Shown piece by piece: positions 22,008 through 31,556 of a stretch of DNA of 35,751 bases. The notes below the pieces were generated by a model. The model saw only the letters and a program-made list of their open reading frames with translations, was not told the DNA's origin and made no database searches. The translations under genes and the position numbers were made by a program. The DNA comes from Balamuthia mandrillaris (lineage: Eukaryota; Discosea; Longamoebia; Balamuthiidae): the NCBI GenBank assembly GCA_031835245.1, contig JAVKOQ010000459.1, forward strand, positions 1-35,751, written 5' to 3'. The first letter of the stretch is position 1. Every line of letters begins with the position of its first letter.

Positions 22008-22559
22008 GTGCTGGAATCCAAAACTGCAGACAACTTCTACCTTGGAGCAAACAACGGGGGAAAGAACTGGTTCAAAAATCAAAATCTTGGTGAGAATTGG
22101 CTTCGCGGAGTAACAAAAGAAGCAGCAAAAAAACTCAACATCGCAGGAAAAAGAACAAACCATAGTTTGCGCGCAACTCCAGTTACGTTGTTGTACTACC
22201 GTGGAATCGATGAGCAGCTTATCTCTGAGATGTCTGGCCATCGTTCGTTGAATGGAGTGCGATCATACAAGCGCTCTTCCCTTGCCCAAAAGGAGAAACT
22301 TGCAGATTTGTTGTTGGGCTCTGCAGAGGAAACAATCAAGATTACCAACAAAACAACGCGAAGACAAAGTGCAGATTCGATAGAAGAAGAGGAAGAGGAG
22401 ACGATTGAGTACTGTTCGCAAGGAGGAAAAGAAGCGACTGTTGCAATCGGTTCACAAGGAGTGAACAGATCGCCTGTTGCAAGCCCTGCATCTGGTTTTA
22501 CTAACTGCACGTTTAATCTTTCTAATAATTGCACCGTTATTTTTAAACACCACGAATAA
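22008..22559 (+). mobile_element. Crypton-type tyrosine recombinase, C-terminal catalytic fragment
   Basis: The plus strand encodes a 183-codon open frame with the catalytic end of a Crypton/DUF3504 tyrosine recombinase: NHSLRATPVTLLYYRGIDEQ (H-x-x-R box), LISEMSGHRSLNGVRSYKRS (G-H-R/S box and the nucleophile Tyr). The C-terminal NCTFNLSNNCTVIF resembles the Cys/Asn-rich ends of related Cryptons. The upstream part of the catalytic domain, with the first active Arg, is absent. Cryptons are DNA transposons without reverse transcriptase. The piece is open throughout, so it is either young or lightly decayed. Confidence 0.75.
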
Positions 22560-22857
22560 ACTTGTTCGTTCCCTCCTTGCAGGAAAAAAAATTTAATGGC
22601 TTCTTTGGAAATAACGCACAGTGGAATTTCTGAAAGGCTTCGTTGGGAACAACTCACAGTGGTATTTCTGTGAAATACTGCTGTAGAAAATCAGGTCGAC
22701 CCGACTGTTTTCGGCCTGGAGTGGTATAACTCACAAGCAGCTCATCTGCAGCTGAAAAGGTTCAGCTCGGTTGAAGGTAATATGCGCAAATGCTGCTGGG
22801 CGGAAGCAGGGCGTTACGTACCCCCAAAAAGAAAGAGAAGAAAGAAGCCAAACACCA
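22560..22857. promoter_or_regulatory. Promoter region of the SPFH gene
   Basis: About 300 bp between the Crypton piece and the SPFH ATG. It contains two near copies of a CACAGTGG(A/T)ATTTCTG box (22619 and 22656), a GTCGAC site (22692), and the GGTTCAGCTCGGTTGAA motif (22759) that is shared with the relic copy at 18659. Position suggests a core promoter; no transcript data support it. Confidence 0.35.
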
Positions 22858-23804
22858 ATGCCGAAAACGTCGGTGAAGGTGAAGGAGGGCCAGGCTGTGA
22901 TCGTGGAACGTAATGGAGAGTTCCATAGGGTTTTGTTGGCTGGCACTCACATCGTTCGTCTCCCCTTTCGTTTTATTTTATTTTATTTTGGGTGGTAACT
23001 CACCTCTTTCTTTTTTGCAAACTTCACCACCATTCAATCTTTTCAGCTCGTTCCTTTCAAGGATAAAGTGAAGGTACGTTTTTGTCTCTCTTTCAACGGG
23101 TCAGATGAGACATGCTTCTAACACCTATTTACTGTTTTTTTTCTTCTTCTTCTACTTAGAAATTCAACGCTGGCACTGAGAAAATAGTGGACACCACCGT
23201 TGTTTACAGAATGACCATCACCAACCAGTACCTTCTTCCTCTTTTGTTCTTTGTTATTTTGTTATTCTTCATCTTCTTGTTCGTTCGTTCTTGTTCTTCG
23301 TTCGTTCGGTCATTCTTGTTGTTCTTCTGCTTCTGCTTCTGCTTCTGCTTCTGCTTCTGCTTCTGCTTCTTTTTCCTCGTTCTTCTTCCGTAGCTGCTTC
23401 TGCTGCTGCCGCTTCTTCCATAGCTAACTGACTTTCTTTGTGCTCGTTTGCGAAACAGCGAGATAAAGTCATACGAAGAAGTGCCCTTACAAATCAGTTG
23501 TGTGGCAGAGTACAAGGTGGTGAACCCTATGGAGCGCGTGTACAACATGGGAGACAACTTTCCACGGCCGGTGGAGGAGGCCATCCGAGAAGCCCTGCAG
23601 GAACGAGCCCAAGACCTCAGCCTCAAGATCTTTTGCGAGGACACCAGCTGCATGGACGACACTCTCCGCCTTGCCAATCGGGCCGCTCAAAGGAAGCACC
23701 TTGGCGTCAGCATCTCGAGCCTTCGGTTCACGGCCCTGCGACCAGTTGGCCAGGGAGACAGGGAGGATAGGATCGCCCAGCTATTGAGCGCGTGGAATCC
23801 TTGA
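22858..23804 (+). CDS. Short SPFH/band-7 domain protein (178 aa)
   Basis: Four exons join in phase: 22858-22953, 23047-23073 (27 nt), 23160-23227 and 23459-23804. The start MPKTSVKVKEGQAVIVERNG is followed by EFHRVLLAGTHI, LVPFKDKVK, EKIVDTTVVYRMTITN, then EVPLQISCVAEYKVVNPMER and a helical end (VEEAIREALQERAQDLSLKI). This is the pattern of a stomatin/prohibitin-type SPFH domain, where the turn (V-E-R-x-G-x-F-H-R-V-L-x-x-G-x-H) is diagnostic. It is shorter than usual and has no N-terminal membrane hairpin, so membrane binding would need a partner or modification. The role is probably scaffolding of a membrane microdomain; this is inference. The 5' part was copied to 18659-18780. Intron 3 holds a TTCTGC repeat. 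Confidence 0.75.
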
Positions 23805-24124
23805 GGGCAGATGTGTTTGCTTTGACACCCGTCCTTTCCCTTTCCTCTTTTTCTCTCTCTGTGCTCGTTCCGCTTTGCGTTTTCAGTTTTTTATTTATTG
23901 TGAAGTTGTTGTTTGTTGAATGTAACTCCTTTTCTACGCCAGCACCTCCTCTCCCTTTGCTGTCGTGCCTCTATGACATACAGCCACCAACAAAACCTTG
24001 TTCCCCTTCCTTCTTCTTCCCTTGAACCTTCGGAGAGAGGAGGAGCAAGGTGCAAACTCTTGACCATCCAAACCATCATGGAACACGTCGCCAAGAAGAA
24101 AAGCAAGCAAAACTGAAAACAATG
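23805..24124. other. Tail-to-tail gap between SPFH and ALG9 genes
   Basis: A 320-bp region with pyrimidine-rich plus-strand sequence that should contain both 3' UTRs. No gene is seen. Confidence 0.5.
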
Positions 24125-25903
24125 TTAACGAGTATACAGCGCAACGAGTCGGGCGTTGCGTAATAAATAATAGTGGCTCCAAGCGGTGTAGCGAGGGGAG
24201 AGGAAGGGAATGTAAAACGCGCGGAAGAAAGGGTGAGAGCGAGCAGTGTCCAGGAACGGAAAGTCAGCCACCACCGTCCATCCTTCCTCCTCAGAATAAA
24301 ATGGCTCCGTCTGGCCCTCAAATTCTAAATCCACCAGATAATGACACTTCTCTATCTCAATCTAGCAAGAAGAATAAATCGGTTTGTGATCTCTAAAAGA
24401 AGAAGAGCAGAGCGAAGAAGAAAGAAGAAAGAAGCGTACATAGCGAGAGGGCTCTTCTTGGTTTTGGTCATTCATGTTGGCGGGGATGACTCTAGTGCCA
24501 TTCTCTCCGGTGGCATAGGGTTGTGGCAGTTGACCCCGGAAGGAAGAACGAAGGAAGGCGAGCTGATACTTGGACGAAGGCAAAAAGTAACTACTTGGGA
24601 ACCTATACCATTCCTTTCCAACACAGATGTTTACTATTGACGATAGTAAGTAAATAGAAGAGGAGGCATGGGAGAACGAGAGAAACAAACCTTGGCCTGG
24701 GACAGGATGTGATGAATTGTTGCCGTGCTGTAACTCCACTGCGGAAAGCTGGCCGTAGAGCTGCATTGGAGCTCCGTAATGGATTGTCAACCCAGCCGTC
24801 CTGGAAAAAGCCAATGTGGCCACTACCAGAACGAACGTAGTGCCAACGATAAACAACAACTTCCTCAACACACTTATCTACAAAGGAGTAGTAAATGAGA
24901 AAAGCGATTAGAAGGAGATATCAGGATGAGAAGTCAAGTAAAGAGCAGGAGAAAAGTTAAGATTACCTTCCATCCAGTAGGAGAAAGAGCTCCAAGGATG
25001 ACCTTGGCAACGTCGAGGCAAACGACCAGGGTTACTGCTGCAGCGAAGCAAATCAGAGGATAAATAACAAATAGGAACCGCTCTTCTTTGTGGGCCATGC
25101 GCAACATCACCGCCAACCACAAGTACAAAGGAGCGAGGCAGCAAACACTGAAAAGTGGCCGACGACCCAAATGTTGCAGATGACTGCTCCATTTTCGGAA
25201 CGTTAACAAGCACTAAAAACATAAGAGAAAACAGATTAGTGACATGTACCAGCGGAAGACAGAAAGAGAAATGTGAAAGTAAGAGCTTACAGGAAAGGAC
25301 AATAGCGAAAGGAAAAAGACAAAGTTAAAGTTAAGGAACGCATTGCTTATGTAATACGTCCAAGGCTCCACTCCATATAGATGAGAACCGGTGTTCGAAT
25401 CCAAAACATTGTATCGAATGAGGTTCCAGACGGCCACCACCGGAAAGCCATAGTAGTACCAATCCGTGAAGATCGAGGGCAGGATGAAGGTCAACAGAGC
25501 GGCCGTCCCCCACAACAGCACCCGGACCGGTCCGCACTGCCACAACAGATCGATGCCTACTGGCACGAAGAGCAACGCCACGAACGGCCAGCCCAGAAGG
25601 ACGGCCAAGGCTCCTGCGAACACAGCAAGAGTGTGTCGTCGCTGGAACCACCAACCAAAGCAGAGCAGCACGCCGTACATGCTAAAACTGTTGGGGAGGT
25701 GAGCGGTGGAGGCTATCCACATGCCACAGCTGGACAGAAGGAAAAGCAAGGTCAGCAGCCCCACGCGAGGGCCAAATGCATGCACCACTCCGCGGTAGAA
25801 CGTTGCCTCTCCGAAGGAACAGAAGGCGGCTAGCCCACAGCGGATCAAGTAGAACACTACCACCTGCATTGGTAAGCATGTTTTAGGTTTTATGAGAGAG
25901 AGA

Positions 25904-25945
<42 letters not shown>

Positions 25946-26453
25946 GAGAGAATGAGAGAGAGGAGAGAGGTACCTTGTTAACAATGCCAAATAATGTGAG
26001 CAGGTGGCCCAGGGCGGCATGAAAGGCCACATAGAGATACGGCCGTAGCGCAAAAGTGGGACTGTTTTTGGCGAACGAAAGCGGATGCTCAGCCAGTTGT
26101 TCAACTATCAAAAAAAAAAATGGCAACAACGTTTGTTCATACCTATATTCCCATGTTTGAAAGCCAAAGCCAAAGGTGAGGTAGTGAGAGGGCTCCCAGT
26201 AGTTGTACACCTCATCGCAATCGGGGATGGTATTGAAGAAGGCGCTGAGGAGGCGGGCAACAAGGAACACCATGAACGCTGTGGCCGGGCTGAGCACCAC
26301 CTCAGTGCCGGGAGAGTAGGTTGGGTGCTCCCCTATGTCCTTGCTACTGCTGCTGATGTGGTGGTAGTTATTGCCTGCGCTTCCCGGTCCTGCAACGCCA
26401 GGAGGGTGTTGCGGCAAAGCTGACGGTCCCTCCACCTGCTTTCTTCTTCTCAT
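24125..26453 (-). CDS. ALG9: ALG9 alpha-1,2-mannosyltransferase (611 aa)
   Basis: Seven exons join in phase: 26453-26143, 26061-25974, 25863-25291, 25212-24967, 24877-24691, 24633-24440 and 24361-24125. The total of 611 residues is the usual ALG9 length. Diagnostic GT22 motifs are present: DCDEVYNYWEPSHYL with the catalytic Asp/Glu in the first lumenal loop, GFQTWEYSPTFALR across the first splice, HKEERFLFVIYPL, VGKEWYRFPSSYFLP, and NMNDQNQEEPSRY with CHYLVDL near the end. Multiple hydrophobic helices are visible. The enzyme adds alpha-1,2 mannoses to the lipid-linked oligosaccharide from dolichol-P-mannose in the ER lumen. It is divergent from the selenoprotein W gene, 142 bp away. The first exon 2 acceptor after the A-run breaks frame; the acceptor AACAG at 26064 restores the ALG9 match. 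Confidence 0.95.
25895..25952 (-). repeat. CT microsatellite in ALG9 intron 2
   Basis: GA units on the plus strand, which are CT in the sense of ALG9, lie between exons 2 and 3. Confidence 0.85.
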
Positions 26454-26595
26454 CTTTTCTGGTTTGTTTTCTTTTTTGTGTGATTGAACACCACTTGTGA
26501 AGCAATGCAGCTCAGGTAAGTCTGTCGACACGAAAAAATCTCCAAAGGAAAGAAAAGAAAGAAGAAAAGCAAGATTAGCGGCTGTTGGAAGATTG

Positions 26596-27009
26596 ATGAA
26601 ACTTTTCATAGAATACTGGTAACATACCTTTTCGTTGGTTTAAGTCTCTCCAGCCAAGAGGCTCTAACTGGGTCCTGTCTTGCCAAAAAAAAAAACCAAA
26701 ACAAAACATAGTAACGCGTGAGGACGGTACGAATACTTTTACCGGGTGAAGGTCGCGGTGGAGAAAGCTTTTCCGGGGGTGCAGGTCATCGCGAAGGAGG
26801 GCAACATCTCCAAGTTCGAAATCACTCTGGAGGATGGCACCTTCTTGTTCTCGGGGGAGCACACCTACGCCGCTTCCAAGAATCTCCGCGACAAGTATCC
26901 GGTAGGAGCGGCCGTCGTGCAGATGTTGAAGCAACACTTTGCACAACAGAAAAACAAAAAACAAGAGGGTAAAGGGAATCGGAAAGGAGAGAAACTTTCT
27001 TCTTCCTAA
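26596..27009 (+). CDS. SELENOW: Selenoprotein W (CxxU thioredoxin-like, TGA read as Sec; 106 aa)
   Basis: Exon 1 (26596-26618) encodes MKLFIEY and the first two bases of a Cys codon. The intron 26619-26711 has GTAACA and CATAG ends. Exon 2 (26712-27009) completes the Cys and reads N-A-TGA-G-R-Y-E-Y-F-Y, then VAVEKAFPGVQVIAKEG and FEITLEDGTFLFS. This gives the IEYC-x-x-U-G-x-Y start followed by V-E-x-x-F-P-G that defines the SelW/Rdx family. The TGA at 26719-26721 would be Sec11. The frame is open for 95 codons after it, to the TAA at 27009. A SECIS-like structure begins about 30 nt downstream. SelW proteins are small redox proteins of the cytosol. The C-terminal 20 residues (KNKKQEGKGNRKG) are a basic extension beyond the usual length of about 90. 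Standard callers would miss or truncate it. Confidence 0.85.
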
Positions 27010-27025
27010 AAAATAACCCAACACA

Positions 27026-27095
27026 GCAGCTTTGGAGCTAATGAAGGATGGGAGCTAAAACCTTTCTGCTTTTTCCGCGACAAAGGAACGATCTA
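27026..27095 (+). promoter_or_regulatory. Candidate SECIS element in the selenoprotein W 3' UTR
   Basis: ATGA at 27041-27044 is followed 12 nt later by an unpaired AAAA (27057-27060) in the apical loop and then by CGAC at 27078-27081. AGGATGGGAGC can pair with GCTTTTTCC through about 10 pairs (several G-U, one bulge). This matches the SECIS plan: UGA/GA quartet, stem of about 11-12 nt, loop with AA. The lower helix is weak in my hand fold (CTTT with AAAG). Its place just after the stop codon of a CxxU frame supports it strongly. Confidence 0.65.
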
Positions 27096-27230
27096 GGAGG
27101 CTCTTTCAACCTGAAGAATCTTGTACAATTGTGCCAAAGCAAGCAACTGTTAGCAAACGTTTTTTTATAACTCTGATTCTTTCCTCTCCTTTCTGTGTGC
27201 GTACCTTTGCTTTTTTTTGTAACATTTGAA

Positions 27231-27451
27231 TCACTCTTCACCACCATAGAGGCGAACGTAATCCTCATAGAGAAGGAACAGGTTTCTGTGCACGCTGGTA
27301 TCATGCTTCAAGTCCTCCAACAGCTGAGCTACATACTTTTTAGTGGATTTTGTCAGAGAGGAAAGAGACGATGCAGAGATGGGGACGTGTACCCCTCTGG
27401 TATCCTGACGAGAAAATGGAGCATGCTTCTGTAATATGCAAGTCAATTCTG

Positions 27452-27522
<71 letters not shown>

Positions 27523-29483
27523 GAAACTGACCAAAAGAGCCCGAAGGACATGCAGGCAAGTATCGCGGAGTTCAGTGACCTTCTCGCAATGAACAAAGAA
27601 GACAAGAGCAGCCACGCAGTCGTGCTCTAACAGCAGCACGCTTCCCTCTCGGCAAAACGCGATGTTGTTAATGCCGGAGAGAATGAGCTCCTTGAAACTT
27701 GCTCCTTTGTTGGTCCTCATGGCGTGCTCTATCAGACGGACGATCATCGCCACTGGTGCAATTCCTTCATAGTGTTTATGATGACTCATCACAGCTGCTC
27801 TTCCTGGAACAGAAAAAGCAGACGTTGAACACAGAGAGACGGAAGAAAAACAAACTTGTGCAACAATACCTTCAGCGCTCGCTACAACATTCACGAGTAT
27901 TCCAAGCACACAATGCAGAGTCTCTGCGCTATAGGTACCTCTCTCTACTAAAGAATCGCTGATTATGGTAAACAGGAGCGGCAGAAACGTGCTGAACAAC
28001 GAGAGAACCTCCTCTACCATCTCACCTAAAACGAAGAAAACTGTCAATAGACTACTACATGAAAGTCATTCGCGTTAAACAACGATACCGTGGCTGGTAA
28101 GCTGCCATAGGATGCTGTTATTTTTGTTGTATTTATTATTAACAACTGTTTCTAATGTTGTTTATGCAGAAGAAACGTACCGAAGGGTATGGATCAAGTT
28201 GTCCTCATGTTTTGGTTGTTCAAGAGTGCGCCTCATCTGTTCTATCTGTGTTTGCAAGTATTGATTCTCCTAGTCTTTTTTAATTAGACCATGTAACGGA
28301 TAAGAAAAGCGGGATAGATACCCGTTTAACTTCTAGCAATCGACCACATTCTAGTTGCAGCTCCTCTAACTCAAGCCGTTGTCGCTCGCTGTATTCCTCT
28401 GCCCTCTTCAGTTGGCGGTTCATGGAGTCGCATATCTGATCAAACTCTGAGAAAAACGTGAGTCTCTTTTTCATTCATTTATCTCACTTTCCGTTACCTC
28501 GATCTCTGTTTCGAAGGGTGGAGCGGAGCGTGTTAACTTCTGCACAATATATATTCTTATTAGATGTAAAGGCAGCTTGGAGCTGAAGAGAAAGAACGAA
28601 ACCATTTATGCTTTGTCTGTGTTGCTGCATGAGGTACTGATTCTCGGTTTCTAATGTGTTTATCACTTGGTTCATTAACATCTTACAAGTTACAAGCTCT
28701 TTTTTCAGCGTTGTCATCTGCTCATGATGAACCTTGCTACTCTCCAATATTTCTTCGAAGTCTGCTGCTTCCTTTGGAATGACAAACAAAGTTAAAGGTC
28801 AACATGCAGTGCGTACGTAGCCCTTTTTTCTAAGGGGTTACCTCTTCTTGCCTTAACCTTTGCTCTGCAACGATCGCTTTCAGCAGTGCTTTCGTTTGTC
28901 CAAACATGTTTTGCTGCGAAACGTTGCCGTTAGTAGCTAAACAAACTCAAACAGCCATCGGAGGAATAAGGAGCAACGAACAAAAAGCAATGTTGCTGGC
29001 TTGGGTCTCCGTTAAAACACTATCACAGTCTTCAACTTCATCCAATGGCAGGGAGACCTCTTCAGCTTCTTCTTCACTCACTGGTGGGCTTGCTGTTGAA
29101 CATTCTGCTTGGCTTTCCTCGTCCACGCTTTCTTCCACCATGTCCTCCTCCACTCGTGTTACTTGTTGCAGTCCTTCCTCCTGCTCACCGCCCGCTGCTA
29201 TCGCTTCCACTGTGACCTCCTCTTTTTCTTCTTCTTTTTCCTCTTGATGCTCGCTTTCGTCTGGCTGCTTGCTACTCTGATCTACCACCCCTTCTCCATC
29301 CGCCGCTGCCGCTACGCTTTCTTCCTCCTGGATGGCTCTTTCCTCCGATGATGCATCAGCGCTGGTTCCTCCCGGCTCCACTTGCTCAGCGAGCTGCTGG
29401 TCGTTCTCCTTTTGGCCGTCCTCCGTGCACGGAGCGGGACCACTACACGGCGCTACGCTGTCCTTGGATGCTTCCTCTGCCAT
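27231..29483 (-). CDS. HSF2BP-like coiled-coil and armadillo-type protein (about 547 aa)
   Basis: Exons in phase: 29483-28982, 28936-28842, 28771-28603, 28539-28498, 28446-28331, 28269-28181, 28093-28089 (5 nt, inferred), 28025-27870, 27803-27532 and 27428-27231. An acidic N-terminus of about 165 residues is followed by a long coiled coil (about 170-335: LKKELVTCKMLMNQVINTLE, LKRAEEYSERQRLELEELQL) and a helical repeat domain (LHCVLGILVNVVASAEGRAA, SGINNIAFCREGSVLLLEHD, LRDTCLHVLRALL, YVAQLLEDLKHD). The C-terminal part follows the order of human HSF2BP (MEILB2): a NVA..GR motif, a NVS/NIA..G.. repeat, CLHVLR and a final LLEDL. HSF2BP binds BRCA2 and brings it to meiotic break sites. Orthology rests on remembered motifs only; a general ARM-fold protein is the alternative. 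Confidence 0.6.
27453..27522 (-). repeat. CT microsatellite in the last intron of the HSF2BP-like gene
   Basis: GA/GACA units on the plus strand, which are CT in the gene sense, fill most of the intron 27429-27531. Confidence 0.85.
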
Positions 29484-29749
29484 CCTCTCTGCCTTTTGCT
29501 TCTCTCTTCTTAGCTTTGCTTTTTCGCTACGTTTTTTTCCAACAACAAAATAAACGAAAATGTTGAACCAAACGGCATTTTTGATTGTCGACCAATCGAA
29601 AATCAGAACTTGCTGATCGCATGAATAAATTAATAATTTAATCTATTTCCATGACGACGTGGATATCTTGTGGACTGTTTGTGCAGCAATTGTGATGGAA
29701 TTGTGAAGGAAGTGTGTATAGAAACAAAAAAGAAAGAAAGAGAGGAGAG

Positions 29750-30672
29750 ATGGCGGCAGAGATCAGAGAAAAGAACGACAGACTGAGAACACCGCAAGTG
29801 TGCTCCGCTCTGTTCTTGGTGAAGCAGGCGGTCGATGAGGTGCTTGGTTCCCTTCCGCTCCTTTTCTTCGCATACAGTGCCAAGACCAAAGGTAAAAGCA
29901 CCCAAGCCATTCACCTTTTTTTTTTTGATTCCATTGCCCCGCCGTTCCTTGTTCTTTTTTTTTTTTTGTTTTCTAATCTCATCTTCAGGCAAAGTAGCCT
30001 TCACCTTTTCTGGCCAAGTGCCCGCTGATGAAGTGGTACGCAAGATCGAAGCCTCCGTGAACGACAAGATAAAAGGTGTCTCGAATCTTTTTCTCTCGGC
30101 TGTTCGCGCCTTCTCTGTCACTAACTGTTTGATGGTGGCCATCCCAACAAAATAGCCAACGTAGAGATAGCTGGTTGTGCAAGAGAGCACATCTCCCCCG
30201 TTGGTGCCTTGGGCGGTCTCGTCATCCCTCGTGTCAACCACCGTGCTCCGAAAAATGGTTTCTCTTTCTCTCTGCTCTTATTCTCATCCTTTGCTCACTT
30301 TCTCCATCACCAAACACAAACGCAGAACTGGAGTTTTGCATCGAATTGGGGGCACCAAAGGCAGCATCCTCCCAACCAGGCCAAAGCAAACAACAACAAA
30401 AACAAAAACAAAGCAACGTGGACCAACAGCGGCTGCAGGAGGAGCAAGGCAACGTGGAGCACGTCTCTGCCGTTATTTTGGACGACCTCTTTGCCCTCCT
30501 CCGCGAGCAGCTGCAAGGCAACGAGGCCGCCCTGGCCGCCATCCAAGAGAAAGAAGCGGCCACCAGGAAGGCCGCCGCCATGCGTCTCGAGAGGAGGCTG
30601 GTCACCCTTCGCAACAGAGCCTACACCAACGGCTTCACCGCTCATGTCTCTGAGAAAGTTAGCCTCGTCTAG
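29750..30672 (+). CDS. Unrecognised protein with weak AlaX/tRNA-editing-like stretch (225 aa)
   Basis: Four exons join in phase: 29750-29891, 29989-30075, 30156-30257 and 30326-30672. The middle part, PADEVVRKIEASVNDKIKAN, followed by VEIAGCAREHISPVG, recalls the stretch before the zinc-binding region of AlaX/AARSD1-type alanyl-tRNA editing proteins (AEQ..AIEQSVNEKIRDRLPV). The metal-binding HxxxH and the C-x3-H motif of that family are not seen, so editing activity is not supported. The C-terminal third is Gln/Ala-rich and helical (LDDLFALLREQLQGNEAALA). The gene is divergent from the HSF2BP-like gene, with GTCGAC in the gap. Real coding is supported by four phase-consistent GT-AG junctions. 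I would not assign a function. Confidence 0.6.
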
Positions 30673-30767
30673 ATGAAACTGAAGAAAACAACAACAAAAG
30701 ACAAACGAACAAACTTCGAAAAAAAAAGATAAATAGTTTTAAAAAAAAGAGGGAGCACTGTGGCCCA

Positions 30768-31510
30768 TCAATCCTTTAGGCTGAGGTTCTTGGCCATTTC
30801 GTAGACCCCATAGGCGAGACCGGAGGAGGGCGCGTAGAACAGAATCTTGGATACCAATCCTCTGGACAGCACGGTCAGTCCTTCCTCTCGCACCATCGTC
30901 CGCAACGCTGATATCAGTCCGTGGTATTTCCGTCGTGGGGAGAGTGATTTGGAGTAAGGGTAGGAGGCGGAGGAGGGAAAAGGGGTGAGGTTGGGCAGAG
31001 GAGGGAGATGGTCGGTCATAGGATGAAGGGGCGGAGGTGGTTTGGAAAGCTTGTCTCCCATCGACATTAGCTGATGCTGTTGCAAAAAAGTGTCCACTTG
31101 AAGCCTCGTCTTGGCGACGTCCAGAGGGTTCGAGACAATGCAAGAAAAAGTGCCGGCAACCAGTCCGGCGATAAAACTCACAAAACTATTCTCTTGTTGT
31201 GGAGCACTGGAAGAAGAGGAAGAGGAGGAAGAAGAGGAGGAATGAGCAGCAAACGTTTTGGTGGAGGGAGAGAAAGAGCGAAAGAGGAGCCCCGGCAGTT
31301 TGTCCACGTGATATTTGTACAGCTCCCGTTTGACAGTTTCGTAGGTGGTCCATGACACAGCTGCTGCCGGCACGTATGTCAGCATGGAGGCTGTGTAGCC
31401 GTAGTAGAGACCTCGCACGCCTTCTGATTGAATGATCTTTGTGAAAGCATCTTTGTGGGAAAAATGTTTGCCTGTCAGATGGAGGAAACGAAGGGAGAGA
31501 GAGAGAGAGA

Positions 31511-31556
<46 letters not shown>

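Noticed and set aside
26509-26522. ATGCAGCTCAG followed by a perfect GTAAGT donor as first exon of the SelW gene
   Set aside because: Joined to exon 2 it gives M-Q-L-S-N-A-U and loses the redox Cys; the ATG at 26596 gives MKLFIEYC-N-A-U, which fits the SelW family.
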